NCBI GenBank assembly: GCA_944321755.1
Contig: CALUMM010000009.1
Coordinates: forward strand, 1 to 60,825
Reading direction: 5' to 3'
DNA from: an uncultured Alistipes sp.
Lineage (GTDB): Bacteria > Bacteroidota > Bacteroidia > Bacteroidales > Rikenellaceae
DNA length: 60,825 nucleotides
Positions 1 through 9,900 of this stretch are shown one piece after another. The notes beneath the pieces were generated by a model. That model saw only the letters and a list, made by a program, of their open reading frames with translations, did no database searches and was not told where the DNA came from. Made by a program: the position numbers and the translations under genes. Each line of letters begins with the position of its first letter. Within the stretch, counting starts at the first letter, position 1.

Positions 1-10
1 CAAGTCGGCA

Positions 11-53
11 AAAACGCCCGGATCGGGCCTCGGAAGCCCTCCTGCCGCGTTTT
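11..53. terminator. Structured hairpin, possible terminator of the upstream gene
   Basis: AAAACGC at 11-17 pairs with GCGTTTT at 47-53. The interior can form smaller GC hairpins (CCCG/CGGG or GGGC/GCCC). It lies at the window edge, so the gene it serves is not visible. It could equally be a leader structure of a minus-strand transcript starting near 60. Confidence 0.3.
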
Positions 54-61
54 CGGCTCGA

Positions 62-69
62 CAAAGATA
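62..69 (-). promoter_or_regulatory. Possible minus-strand -7 box (TATCTTTG)
   Basis: The minus strand reads TATCTTTG, matching the Bacteroidetes -7 box TAnnTTTG. It would drive a gene to the left of the window. No clear TTTG box is found at the usual 19-21 nt spacing, so the call is weak. Confidence 0.3.
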
Positions 70-110
70 GGTAAAAAATTACAGAAAGCTTGCACTTGCC
101 ACCATTAAAT

Positions 111-1433
111 ATGCGCACGCGCCTTTTGCTGCTCCTCGCTTTCGCGGTTGCCGCCGTCTGTACAAACGCGGTTGCCGCGGGGAATATTGCGCACGGCGTC
201 GGGGTCGTGGTGATCGATGCCGGACACGGCGGCAAATTCCCCGGAGCACACTACGGCGGCGTCTACGAAAAGGACCTTACGCTGAAGGTAGCCCTCAAAC
301 TCGGGAAACTCATCGAGGAGGGAATGCCGGGCGTCAAGGTCGTCTACACGCGAACCTCGGACAAGGCCCTGGGTGCCGATCTGGCGACGGACCTCCAGGC
401 CCGGGCCGACATCGCGAACAACGCCGGGGGCGATCTCTTCATTTCGATCCATGCCAATGCGGCGCCGCGGGCCACGGCCGTCAAGGGCGTTGAGACGCTC
501 ATCATGGGCGAAACCCCCAAGGAGCAGCGCTATAACGAGAATGCCCTCTACGAAAGCAACCGCGAGGACCTGATCGACATGTCGGACGAACGAACCGCCG
601 CCATCGTGCGGGCCTATATCCAGAACCTGCAGTTCACCTACGGTGAGTACAGCATGGCCATCGCCCGCTGCATCCAGACGCAGTACACCAAGGCCGGACG
701 CAACTCCCGGGGCGTGAAACGGCAGCTGCTGCGCGTGCTGTACGCCACGGACATGCCCAGTGCGCTGACCGAGATCGGGTTCATGACCAATGCCCAGGAG
801 CTGGCCTACATGAAGTCGGAGAAGGGCCAGAACGAAATCGCCGCGTCGATCTACCGCGCCGTGAAGGAGTATTCGTCCTACGTGCTCGAAACCCGCACGG
901 CCGAGGAGGGTGCCGCCGTGGAGCGTGCAACGCCGGACGCCGGACCGCAAAAGGAGATGCCCGCCGCCTCGAAACCCGCCTCGAAACCCGCTGCCGGAGA
1001 TGCCGCGAAGGTGGATGCCTCCGCCGGGAAGAGCGCGGCAAAACCCGACCCGAAGGTCGAACCGGCCGGGAAAAACTCCAAGGCCGAAAAGGAGGAGAAG
1101 GTTGCAAAGGACGGTTCGGTAAAGGACGGGTCGGCAAAAGACGATGCGGCGAAAGCAGGTGCGGCGAAAAGCGGGGCTGCGGCGTCGGAACCCTTGCGCT
1201 ATACGGTGCAGGTGCTCGCCTCGGCCAAGCCCGTGTCGCTGAACTCCGCGCAGTTCCGGGCCTACCGCGGCAAGGTGAAACAATATCTCTCGGACGGACG
1301 ATTCCCCTACAAGTACGGTGTCGGGGAGTACGATTCGCGTGCCGCCGCCCAGCGCAGGGTCGCCGAAATCCGCAAAACGTTCCCCGACGCCTTCGTCGTC
1401 TGCTGCCGGGGTACGCAAATTGTAAAGAAGTAA
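111..1433 (+). CDS. N-acetylmuramoyl-L-alanine amidase with SPOR-like domain
   Basis: Periplasmic peptidoglycan hydrolase of the Amidase_3 family, which cuts the amide bond between MurNAc and the stem peptide. The ATG at 111 (440 aa) is chosen over a TTG at 90 because it opens directly into a signal peptide (about residues 1-23). Zinc ligands are visible as H39 in DAGHGG, E53 in YEKD and H114 in SIHANA, and the later TEIGF motif supplies the catalytic glutamate. An Ala/Lys-rich linker (about 265-360) leads to a C-terminal YTVQVLAS...AQRRVAEIRK segment resembling a SPOR domain, which would target the enzyme to denuded glycan at the division site. It lies 8 nt upstream of the MCE gene and is probably co-transcribed with it. 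The family call is firm; the SPOR call is inferred from pattern. Confidence 0.92.
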   Translation: MRTRLLLLLAFAVAAVCTNAVAAGNIAHGVGVVVIDAGHGGKFPGAHYGGVYEKDLTLKVALKLGKLIEEGMPGVKVVYTRTSDKALGADLATDLQARADIANNAGGDLFISIHANAAPRATAVKGVETLIMGETPKEQRYNENALYESNREDLIDMSDERTAAIVRAYIQNLQFTYGEYSMAIARCIQTQYTKAGRNSRGVKRQLLRVLYATDMPSALTEIGFMTNAQELAYMKSEKGQNEIAASIYRAVKEYSSYVLETRTAEEGAAVERATPDAGPQKEMPAASKPASKPAAGDAAKVDASAGKSAAKPDPKVEPAGKNSKAEKEEKVAKDGSVKDGSAKDDAAKAGAAKSGAAASEPLRYTVQVLASAKPVSLNSAQFRAYRGKVKQYLSDGRFPYKYGVGEYDSRAAAQRRVAEIRKTFPDAFVVCCRGTQIVKK

Positions 1434-1441
1434 AATAGCAT

Positions 1442-2443
1442 ATGAAAAGGGAAGTCAAGATCGGCATATTCGCCGTGACGATGATCGTGGCCGCCTGGGC
1501 CGGAATCCGGTTCCTGCAGGGACTGGACATTCTCAGCCGCAATGTGGTCTACTACGCCTCCTACGACCAGGTGAGTGGAATCCAGGCCGCCTCGCCCATC
1601 ATGTTGAAGGGTGTCAAGGTCGGAACGGTCACCGATATCTCGCTCGATCCCCAGCGCAGCGACAATGTCGTGCTGCAGTTCACCATCAAACGCCAGTACC
1701 GCATCCCGAAGGATTCCGAAGCCAAGATCTTCAGCGACGGTTTCATGGGCGGAAAGGCTATCGAAATCGTCTACGGAAAATCGGCGGAGTATCTCGAAAA
1801 GGGCGATACGCTGCGTTCGGTGCGGAGCCGCGATCTGATGGATATGGCCGGCTCGGAGCTGGAGTTCTTCAAACAGAAGGTCTCGCAGGTGACCGCCGAC
1901 CTCTCGCGGACACTCAACAACCTGAATCTCCTGATGGAGGACAATGCGCAGAGTATCAACGGAACACTCCGGCATCTCGATGCCATGTCGGGCGATCTGG
2001 CCGACCTGCTCGATACCGAAAAACAGAATCTTGCCTCCGCCGTGGAGAACCTGACGGCCTTCTCCGAAATGTTGGGCGAGAATGCCCCGCGGGTCGACAG
2101 CATGATGGGAAACCTGAACCGTATCACCACGGAGCTGGCCGATGCGGGATTCGCCCGGGAGCTCTCCGAGACGGTCGGGGAGATGAACCTCCTGCTGGAA
2201 CGTATCCAGGAGGGCAAAGGGACCGTCGGACGCTTGCTGAACGATCCGTCGCTCTACGAGTCGCTGAACGAAGCCAGCGTCAACCTGGCCTCGCTGCTGG
2301 CCGATCTGGAGCAGTATCCCGGCCGTTACGTCCACTTCTCGCTCTTCGGCCGCAGCCCCGAAAAGATGCAGGCCAAGGCCGAACGCAAGGCCGCCAAGGC
2401 TGCAGAACAGGCCCGGCGGGATTCGCTCAAGGCCCTGCGCTGA
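1442..2443 (+). CDS. MCE/MlaD-family lipid transport protein
   Basis: Single-span inner-membrane protein of the MlaD/MCE family (333 aa). Family members form rings that carry phospholipids across the periplasm. One transmembrane helix lies at about residues 8-24, followed by the MCE domain (about 36-115, with GIQAASPIMLKGVKVGTV). The rest is a long helical, coiled-coil-like periplasmic tail with an Ala/Lys-rich end. No ABC permease or ATPase gene is adjacent, so its transporter partners must lie elsewhere. The gene follows the amidase by 8 nt and ends just before a strong terminator, so the two form a short operon. Confidence 0.88.
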   Translation: MKREVKIGIFAVTMIVAAWAGIRFLQGLDILSRNVVYYASYDQVSGIQAASPIMLKGVKVGTVTDISLDPQRSDNVVLQFTIKRQYRIPKDSEAKIFSDGFMGGKAIEIVYGKSAEYLEKGDTLRSVRSRDLMDMAGSELEFFKQKVSQVTADLSRTLNNLNLLMEDNAQSINGTLRHLDAMSGDLADLLDTEKQNLASAVENLTAFSEMLGENAPRVDSMMGNLNRITTELADAGFARELSETVGEMNLLLERIQEGKGTVGRLLNDPSLYESLNEASVNLASLLADLEQYPGRYVHFSLFGRSPEKMQAKAERKAAKAAEQARRDSLKALR

Positions 2444-2465
2444 AAATCCGGAATGTAAAATGCTT

Positions 2466-2497
2466 CGGTCCCGGGCGAGCCGCGGGACCGTTTTTTT
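2466..2497 (+). terminator. Rho-independent terminator after the MCE gene
   Basis: CGGTCCCG (2466-2473) and CGGGACCG (2483-2490) form a perfect 8-bp stem with a 9-nt loop, followed by seven T residues (2491-2497). It lies between the MCE gene and mutS2, so mutS2 needs its own promoter or read-through. Confidence 0.85.
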
Positions 2498-2510
2498 CGA
2501 TACCTCACAC

Positions 2511-5003
2511 ATGATCTATCCAACCACTTTCGAGCAGAAAATCGGGTTCGACCGCCTGCGGGAACAGGTTGCCGAACGTTGTACGATGCAGGCCGCCCGC
2601 GAACGGATTGCCGCGGAGGGCTTTTCGACCTCCCCGCGTGAGATCGAGCGCCGCCTGGCCCTGGCAGACGAAATGCGTCTGGTGCTCGAAATGGAGCGCG
2701 ACTTCCCCGGCGGGGAGTATCCCGATGTCGATCAGCTTGTCGCCAAACTGCGCGTCGAGGGTTCGTTCCTCGACGTGGAGGAGGTCGTCACCCTCGGCCG
2801 TGCCCTCACGACGATCGGCGGCATCGTGTCGTTCATCCTGAACCGTGCGGAGCGTTACCCGACGCTCCATGCCCGCACGCGGGGCGTGGAGGCCTTCCCG
2901 GAGATCGTGCGGCGCATCGAGACGATCGTCGACCGCTTCGGCAACGTGAGGGACAATGCCTCCCCGGCGCTGCAGGAGATCCGCCGTGCGATCCGCGAAC
3001 GCGAGGGGCAGGCCGCCAAACGGCTGCAGGCCGTACTGGCCGCCGCCAAGGGGGCGGGAATCGTCGAGAGCGACGCGCAGATCTCGATCCGCGACGGGCG
3101 TGCCGTGATCCCCGTCTCGGCCTCGAACAAACGCAAGCTCAACGGCTTCATCCACGACGAATCGGCCACCGGAAAGACCTTCTATGTCGAACCGGTCGAG
3201 GTGGTGGAGATCAACAACGAACTGCGTGAGCTGGAATATGCCGAACGGCGCGAGATTGTGCGCATCCTCACGGAGTTCACCGAAGGGATCCGTCCCGATG
3301 CGGAGCTGATCGCCGCGTCGGGCGACTACCTGGCCGAGATGGACATGCTGCGCGCCAAGGGGCGCTGGGCCTCGGAGAACGGATGCGTGAGGCCGATCCT
3401 CTCGACCGACGACCGGCTGGTGCTCAAAAATGCCCGCCATCCGCTCTTGCAGCAGACCCTGCGGGCCGCCGGGCGCGAAATCGTCCCGCTCGACCTGCAG
3501 CTGGACCGCCGCAAGCACATCCTCGTCATTTCGGGTCCCAATGCCGGCGGGAAATCCGTCTGCCTGAAGACCACCGGCATCGTCCAGTACATGTTCCAGT
3601 GCGGGTTCCCGGTCCCGGCGTCGGAGATCTCCGAGCTGCCCGTCTTCGAGAGCCTCTGCATCGACATCGGCGACGAGCAGTCGATCGACAACGACCTCTC
3701 GACCTACTCCTCCCACCTGCTCAACATGAAGCACATGCTTGCCGGAGCCTCGCCGCGGACCCTGGTGCTGATCGACGAGTTCGGGTCGGGCACCGAGCCG
3801 ATCATCGGCGGGGCGATTGCCGAGGCGATTCTCGAACGCCTGCTGGAGAAGGGGTGCTACGGCGTCATCACGACCCACTACGCCAATATCAAATACTATG
3901 CGTCGAATACGGAGGGGATTGCCAACGGTGCGATGCTGTTCGACGTGCAGAACATCCGGCCGCTCTTCAAGCTGGAGACGGGCAAGCCGGGCAGTTCGTT
4001 TGCCGTGGAGATTGCCCGCAAGATCGGACTCCCGGAGGAGATCATCCGCCGGGCCAGCGAGAAGGCCGGGTCGGACCATATCAATATCGAGAAGCAGTTG
4101 CGCGAGATTGCCCGCGACAAACACTACTGGGAGCAGAAGCGCGACCGCATCCGGCTGACGGACCGCAAGGTCGAGGAGCTGGAGCAGACCTATGCGGAGC
4201 AGCTGTCGAAGATCCGCGCCGAGCGGCAGGAGATTCTCAAACGGGCCAAGGAGGAGGCGCAGCAGCTCATAGCCGACGCCAACCGCCAGATCGAGAACAC
4301 GATCCGCACGATCCGCGAGGCGCAGGCCGAGAAGGAGTTGACCCGTCTGGCGCGCCGGGAGCTGGACGATTTCCGGGATACGGTGGAGAAGGAGGATACG
4401 GCCGGGCGGGATGCTTCGGTGGCGCGCGAGATCGAGCGGATCGAACGCCGCCGCCAGCGGCGTGCCGAACGCCGCGCGCAGCAGGGGGAGAAGGGCCCGG
4501 AGAAGTCGGCGGTGGAGCCCGAAAAACCGCGCGAGGTGGAGGTCGGCTCGAAGGTCCGGATGGCCGGGCAGGCGATGGTCGGCGTGGTGCAGTCGGTGAA
4601 GGGCAAGCGGGCGCAGGTGGCCTTCGGGCAGATCCTCACGACGGTCGACAAGTCTTCGCTGACGGTCGTCTCGAACAACGAATACCGCGAGGCCACGCGC
4701 CCGACAACGGCCCGCACGGTCGTATCGGTCGACATTTCGTCGCGCAAACTCAACTTCAAGGACCACATCGACGTGCGCGGAATGCGTGCGGCGGAGGCCC
4801 TGGAGGCGGTGCAGGACCTGGTGGACGATGCCCTGATGGTGGGGGTCGGGTCGGTGACGATCCTCCACGGAAAGGGGACCGGTGCCTTGAAGGAGGAGAT
4901 TCGCCGCTACCTCAGGACCGTTCCCGAGGTGGTCTCGGCCGTCGACGAACACGCCGACCGCGGCGGCGCAGGCATCACCATCGTGACCTTCGATCTGTCA
5001 TAG
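2511..5003 (+). CDS. mutS2: Endonuclease MutS2
   Basis: MutS2-type ATPase (830 aa from the ATG at 2511; an in-frame ATG at 2460 lies before the terminator and is rejected). MutS2 proteins bind branched DNA or collided ribosomes rather than mismatches, and lack the mismatch-binding N domain of MutS. Visible parts: core and lever region (1-300); Walker A GPNAGGKS at about 342-349; Walker B LVLIDEFGSGTEP; a charged coiled-coil clamp (about 520-660); a KOW-like linker; and a C-terminal Smr domain with the HGKGTG motif at about residue 786. Length and domain order are normal for the family. The gene stands alone between two transcription breaks. Confidence 0.95.
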   Translation: MIYPTTFEQKIGFDRLREQVAERCTMQAARERIAAEGFSTSPREIERRLALADEMRLVLEMERDFPGGEYPDVDQLVAKLRVEGSFLDVEEVVTLGRALTTIGGIVSFILNRAERYPTLHARTRGVEAFPEIVRRIETIVDRFGNVRDNASPALQEIRRAIREREGQAAKRLQAVLAAAKGAGIVESDAQISIRDGRAVIPVSASNKRKLNGFIHDESATGKTFYVEPVEVVEINNELRELEYAERREIVRILTEFTEGIRPDAELIAASGDYLAEMDMLRAKGRWASENGCVRPILSTDDRLVLKNARHPLLQQTLRAAGREIVPLDLQLDRRKHILVISGPNAGGKSVCLKTTGIVQYMFQCGFPVPASEISELPVFESLCIDIGDEQSIDNDLSTYSSHLLNMKHMLAGASPRTLVLIDEFGSGTEPIIGGAIAEAILERLLEKGCYGVITTHYANIKYYASNTEGIANGAMLFDVQNIRPLFKLETGKPGSSFAVEIARKIGLPEEIIRRASEKAGSDHINIEKQLREIARDKHYWEQKRDRIRLTDRKVEELEQTYAEQLSKIRAERQEILKRAKEEAQQLIADANRQIENTIRTIREAQAEKELTRLARRELDDFRDTVEKEDTAGRDASVAREIERIERRRQRRAERRAQQGEKGPEKSAVEPEKPREVEVGSKVRMAGQAMVGVVQSVKGKRAQVAFGQILTTVDKSSLTVVSNNEYREATRPTTARTVVSVDISSRKLNFKDHIDVRGMRAAEALEAVQDLVDDALMVGVGSVTILHGKGTGALKEEIRRYLRTVPEVVSAVDEHADRGGAGITIVTFDLS

Positions 5004-5044
5004 GAATTTCACGGACGGCAGTTTCTTTTTTACGAAAAATTGTG

Positions 5045-5071
5045 TAATTTGGTTCCCGTTTTTACGGAACC
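5045..5071 (+). promoter_or_regulatory. Possible promoter and overlapping hairpin upstream of the sigma factor gene
   Basis: TAATTTGG at 5045-5052 resembles the -7 box TAnnTTTG with one base missing. It runs into an inverted repeat GGTTCC (5051-5056) / GGAACC (5066-5071), which could sit at the start of the mRNA or act as an operator. Weak but well placed, 25-50 nt before the start codon. Confidence 0.35.
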
Positions 5072-5095
5072 AACCCCGATTCATACTTCACCGGA

Positions 5096-5686
5096 ATGGA
5101 CAGGCAGGCGGACAGGCAGGCGGACAGGCAGGCGGACAGGCAGACGGATGAACGGATTCTGCAAGGTCTCTTGCAGAACGATTGCAAGGCTTTTGACGAA
5201 CTCTACATGCGTTACGCTCCGCATGTGGAGGCCTTTGCCTGCTGTCTGCTGAAAAACCGCTCCGAAGCCGAAGACCTCGCACACGATATCTTCCTCAAAA
5301 TCTGGGAAAACCGTCAGACAATCGGCCGTGTCAAGTCGTTCCGGAGCTATCTCTTCCGGATGACCCGGAATGCCGTCTTCGACCTCTTCGAACACAAGAA
5401 CGTCCGCGTCCGCTATGAACGGCAATACCTCCGGATCGGGGACTTCGTGTCGGAGGATGTCGCCGCAAAGGTCGCCTCCGAGGACCTGATGATGATTATC
5501 GAAATGGCCGTGGAGCAGATGCCCGAACAGCGCCGGAAGGTCTTCCGCATGAGCCGCTGCGAAGACCGCTCCTACCAGGAGATCGCTTCCGAACTGGGTA
5601 TCTCGACCAAAACCGTCGAATACCACATCCGCACGGCACTCGCCGAACTCCGGAAAATTATCGGTATTATCGCCTTCTTTTTCTGA
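5096..5686 (+). CDS. ECF RNA polymerase sigma factor (Bacteroides expansion type)
   Basis: Group IV sigma factor of 196 aa. Region 2 spans about residues 20-100 (AFDELYMRYAPHVEAF, AEDLAHDIFLKIWENR) and region 4 about 130-185, ending in a helix-turn-helix (SYQEIASELGISTKTVEYH). In Bacteroidetes such factors are released by a FecR-type anti-sigma when a TonB-dependent receptor is occupied. The next genes are exactly a FecR protein and an STN-domain SusC, so this factor should switch on the locus starting at 6997. The first 17 residues are an unusual DRQA repeat encoded by a 12-bp tandem repeat. A later in-frame start is possible if the repeat is untranslated. Confidence 0.9.
   Translation: MDRQADRQADRQADRQTDERILQGLLQNDCKAFDELYMRYAPHVEAFACCLLKNRSEAEDLAHDIFLKIWENRQTIGRVKSFRSYLFRMTRNAVFDLFEHKNVRVRYERQYLRIGDFVSEDVAAKVASEDLMMIIEMAVEQMPEQRRKVFRMSRCEDRSYQEIASELGISTKTVEYHIRTALAELRKIIGIIAFFF
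5099..5146 (+). repeat. 12-bp tandem repeat, four copies, in the sigma factor N terminus
   Basis: Three exact copies of GACAGGCAGGCG and a fourth with one change encode DRQA-DRQA-DRQA-DRQT right after the start codon. Since 12 is a multiple of 3, copy-number change would lengthen or shorten the protein without breaking the frame. Confidence 0.95.
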
Positions 5687-5794
5687 TCCCTTTCCCGGAA
5701 ACCCGTTTACGGTGTCGTCTGACGGTACCTTACATGTCCGTTAAACTCCCCGGACCGGGACGGTATGTCCGGGAAAAAACTCTGTTTTTGTCTC

Positions 5795-5823
5795 GCTCCG
5801 ATCCGGATATCGGGGCTTTTTTT
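5795..5823 (+). terminator. Probable terminator between sigma factor and FecR genes
   Basis: GCTCCGAT (5795-5802) pairs with ATCGGGGC (5809-5816), including one G-T wobble, with a 6-nt loop and seven T (5817-5823). A second GC hairpin (CCCGGAC/GTCCGGG) lies just upstream around 5750-5773. Either could uncouple sigma from anti-sigma expression. Confidence 0.5.
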
Positions 5824-5913
5824 CTGTCTCCATGAAAAATTTTCGTAAAAAATGATTTCCTGACTGGGGGAGGAGCCCCTCTTCCCGTCCTATTCATGTA
5901 AACACCGCGGAAA

Positions 5914-6897
5914 ATGAATCTTGTAAGAAAAATCATCCACACGTTCCTCAACAACCCGATGCCCGAACGGGTGCAGCGGCAGTTCCGTTCCTGGCTGCTG
6001 GACCGGGAGCAGGCCGCAGCGAAGAACGATGCCCTCTGGCAGGAGTGGCAGCAGCTCGATCCCGCCTCCGTCTTCCCGATCGACGAGAAGGAGTATCGCC
6101 GGAAACTCGACCTCCTGCACCGGGAGATGCGTGTGGCGCCCAAAGGGCGTCTGTTGACCCTTTCCAGAAAGGCTGCGGCCGTGGCTGCCGCCGTGATCCT
6201 CCTCGCCATGACGGTCGAGTATTTCGTCGTCAGCCGCTTCGCGGCCGATACGACGACCTGGCTCGTGACGGCCGAAAACAGCAAGGGCCGCTTCTCGCTG
6301 CCCGACGGGTCGGTCGTCTGGCTCAATGCCGACTCCCGGCTGGGCTATTCCGACTCGTTCGCCGACGGCGGCGTCCGCCATGTCCGGCTCGAAGGCGAGG
6401 CCTTCTTCGACGTGAAGCGCGACACCCTGGCCCCCTTCGAGGTGGAGATGGGCGATCTCCGCGTCCGGGTCCTCGGAACCCGCTTCAATGCCAGCCATAT
6501 CGTCAAATTCGGAGTCGAGGAGGTGACCCTCCAGTCGGGGTCCGTCGAGGTCGAACACACCCGTCTGGAGAAAAGCGTCCGCCTCCGCCCCGACCAGAAC
6601 TGCTCGTTCGATGCCGCTACCGGGCGCATGACCGTCCGCAACGTCGCCGCCGACAACTATTGCAGCTGGACCGGCGATTCGATCGTCTTCGAGAACCGGA
6701 CCCTCGAAGAGATCGCCGTCAATCTCGAACACTGGTACAACATCCGGATCCAGATCGACCCCGAGGTCGACGCTTCGGTGCGGATCTCCTTCACCCTGCG
6801 CCCCGAAACCCTCGACGAAACCCTCCGCATCATCGAAAACCTCACCCGCTACCATTGCCGGCAGATCGACCGACATCACATAATCATCCACAAATAA
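5914..6897 (+). CDS. FecR-family anti-sigma factor
   Basis: Inner-membrane anti-sigma regulator of 327 aa. A cytoplasmic N-terminal part (1-80, with WQEWQQLDP) would hold the sigma factor. One transmembrane helix lies at about 85-103. The periplasmic FecR domain (about 115-215) shows FSLPDGSVVWLNADSRL and GEAFFDVKRD, and a C-terminal STN-like contact domain (about 245-325) shows FENRTLEEIAVNLEHWY. It is expected to contact the STN domain of the SusC at 6997 and to release the sigma factor at 5096 on ligand binding. Roles are from the family; no regulatory data exist in the sequence itself. Confidence 0.92.
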   Translation: MNLVRKIIHTFLNNPMPERVQRQFRSWLLDREQAAAKNDALWQEWQQLDPASVFPIDEKEYRRKLDLLHREMRVAPKGRLLTLSRKAAAVAAAVILLAMTVEYFVVSRFAADTTTWLVTAENSKGRFSLPDGSVVWLNADSRLGYSDSFADGGVRHVRLEGEAFFDVKRDTLAPFEVEMGDLRVRVLGTRFNASHIVKFGVEEVTLQSGSVEVEHTRLEKSVRLRPDQNCSFDAATGRMTVRNVAADNYCSWTGDSIVFENRTLEEIAVNLEHWYNIRIQIDPEVDASVRISFTLRPETLDETLRIIENLTRYHCRQIDRHHIIIHK

Positions 6898-6996
6898 AAA
6901 AACGATCCGACCTATGAAACCATCCACCTGATCTCCGCATTGCCGGAAAAACGATGCTCGAAAAAAACTACAATCTGAATTTAAACCTTTTTACCC

Positions 6997-9900
6997 ATGA
7001 AACATGAAGGACCCAATCTGTTCGGGTGCAACTTCCTTGTCCCGAAATTCCTCGTCTCGCTGGTCTTGTCGTTGAGTGCGGCGGTCGCCGTCGCACAGAC
7101 CCGGACGATCTCGATCGATTTGCGGAATGTTCCGGTGAAGACCTTCCTCGATGAAGTGGAATCCCGCAGCAACTACACCTTTGCCTACAACAATGCCGAG
7201 ATCGACCTCGCGGCGATCGTGAGCGTCAAGGCCGAATCCGAAGACATCGTGGCGATTGTCGACCGGGTGCTCGGACCCCAGCGCCTCAAAGCCCGCATCG
7301 AGGGCAACCGCGTGATCCTTGCGCCCGCAACGAATGCCGATACGGCCGCCTCCCGTGCCGGAAAGGCGCAGAAGGGTGTGATCTCGGGCCGGGTGACCAC
7401 CGTGGCCGGTGATCCCGTCATCGGCGCCAGCGTGATCGTCAAGGAGACCGGCAGCGGCAACGTAACCGGACTCGACGGCGAATATTCGATCGCCGCAGAG
7501 CCCGGGCAGACCCTGTCGTTCGCTTTCCTCGGCTACAATACCCGGGAGGTCAGGGTCGGAACCCGCACGGTCATCGACATCACCCTCGAAGAGGACAACA
7601 AGCAGATCTCCGAGGTCGTGGTCGTCGGATACACCCCCATGCGCAAGAGCGACTTTACGGGATCGATCGCCAGCGTCAAGGCCAGCGAACTCTCCGTGAC
7701 GGCGCCCACCGTCGGGCAGTCGCTCGTCGGAAAGGTCGCCGGTGTCGAGGTGCACCAGACCAGCGGCGCCCCCGGCGACGGCGTGACGATCCGCGTCCGC
7801 GGCGTCAACTCCCTCTCGGCCAGCAGCGACCCCCTCTATGTGATCGACGGCTATCCCGCGTCGGAGGATGTCTTCATCAACCCGAACGACATCGAGTCGA
7901 TCGATATCCTCAAGGATGCCGCATCGGCCGCAATCTACGGTTCGCGCGGCGCTTCGGGCGTCGTCCTGATCACCACCAAGCGCGGCAAGGAGGGCGAGGC
8001 CGCCAAAGTCAGCTATGACTTCTCGTATGGTATCCAGCAACTCGACCATAAGGTGAAACTACTGGATGCCACGCAGTTCCGCGACCTGCTGATCGACGCC
8101 CGCAACAACTCCTACCGCCTGCGCGCCACGGCCGCCGGTGTGTCGTGGAGCCCCTATGACGACAATTCGGTGCGCGCCGCCAAGGGATTCTCCCTGGCCG
8201 AGGTCGGAATCCCCGACATGTTCTACGACTTCACGACCCGGACGCCCGTCACCCCGCAGTACAATACCGACTGGCAGGACGAGCTCTTCTCCAATGCCGG
8301 AATCATGCGCCACAACATCTCCGTCACGGGCGGCACCAAGGCCATCCGCTACATGGCCAGCGTCGGCTACATGGATCAGGACGGTATCATCGCCCCGTCG
8401 AACCACAACCGCATCAACGCCCGGCTGAACCTCGACGCCCAGATCACGAAGCGTTTCTCCGTAAGTCTGAGCTACTCGATGTACGACGCCAAGAACCGCG
8501 TCGTGCAGGCTGCGGGCCGCATGATCAACGACGGCGTGATCCAGAGCGCCCTGATGTACCTGCCCAACTTCCCCGTCTATGCGGAGAACGGCGACTACGC
8601 CCGCAGCGCCATGATCGCCATGAAGAACGACTGGGGCATCAACTTCCCCGAAAACCCCCTGGCCATCGCCCATGAACTCGACATTCAGGAGAAAATGTCG
8701 CGCCACAACCTCAATGCCAATCTGGTTTACGAGATCATCCCCGACCTGAAACTCTCGGCGCGCCTCGGACAGCAGTGGTACAACTACCGCTATTTCTACT
8801 ACCGCCCGATGAGCCTCGGACGCGACAGCGCCGTGGCCTACAGCGACGCCCTGAAACCCTACAACATCGCCCGCACGACCTCGACCTATGACGTCGACCG
8901 CCTGGGTGAGTTCACGCTCAGCTACAAGAAAGAGTTCGGACGCCACCATTTCGACGCCCTGGCCGGATATACGCTCCAAAAGAAGACCTACGACCGCCTG
9001 GGGGTCGAAGCCACGGGATTCGCCGATGACCGCATCCACGAGGTCACGGCCCACGGCTCCGAAGCCACGGATATCAAACTCTACGATACGCGGAAGGCCG
9101 CCTGGTCGATGATGTCGTTCCTCACCCGTGTGAACTACGCCTTCGACGACCGGTATACGTTCACCGCGTCGTTCCGTGCCGACGGCTCCTCGCGCTTCGG
9201 CGCCGACAGCCGCTGGGGCTACTTCCCCTCGGTATCGGCCGGTTGGACCCTCTCCAACGAACCCTTCCTGAAGGATGCCCTCGACCGCATCGTCTCGATC
9301 CGTCTGCGCGCCAGCTGGGGTAAGAGCGGCAACAACGACATCGGAAACTACGCCAGCATCGCCGCCATCTCGACCGGCAGCTACGCCTTCGGCAATACGC
9401 CCGTGTCGACCACCTACGAGGGCTCGTTCGCCGATGCCGCGCTCGGATGGGAGACCACCACGCAGACCAACCTCGGTATCGACCTCGGATTCTTCAACGG
9501 TCGCCTGAACATCATCGGGAACTACTACAACTCGATCTCCTCGGATATCCTCTACGACTATCCCATCTCCTCGATCTCCGGCGCCACCTCCACCAAGACG
9601 AACCTCAGCGCCGCGAAGATCCGCAACCGCGGTTTCGACCTCCAGCTCGATGCCCGCCTGCTCACCGGAAAGGTCAACTGGAACGTCAGCACCAACATCT
9701 CGGTCAACCGCAACAAGGTGGTCAGCATGGGCGGCCTGGACGACATCATCTCCACGTCGGAGCGCTCCGTGGGTTCGCACATCACCAAGGAGGGCTATCC
9801 GATCGGGTCGTTCTACGGGTACAACGCCATCGGCATCATGTCGAAGGCCGACTATGCCAATGCGCTCCTCGACCGTGAGGTCTATCTCCAGAACGGCAAC

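Noticed and set aside
5099-5146. 12-bp repeat as an ON/OFF slippage switch
   Set aside because: The unit is a multiple of three, so copy change cannot shift the frame.
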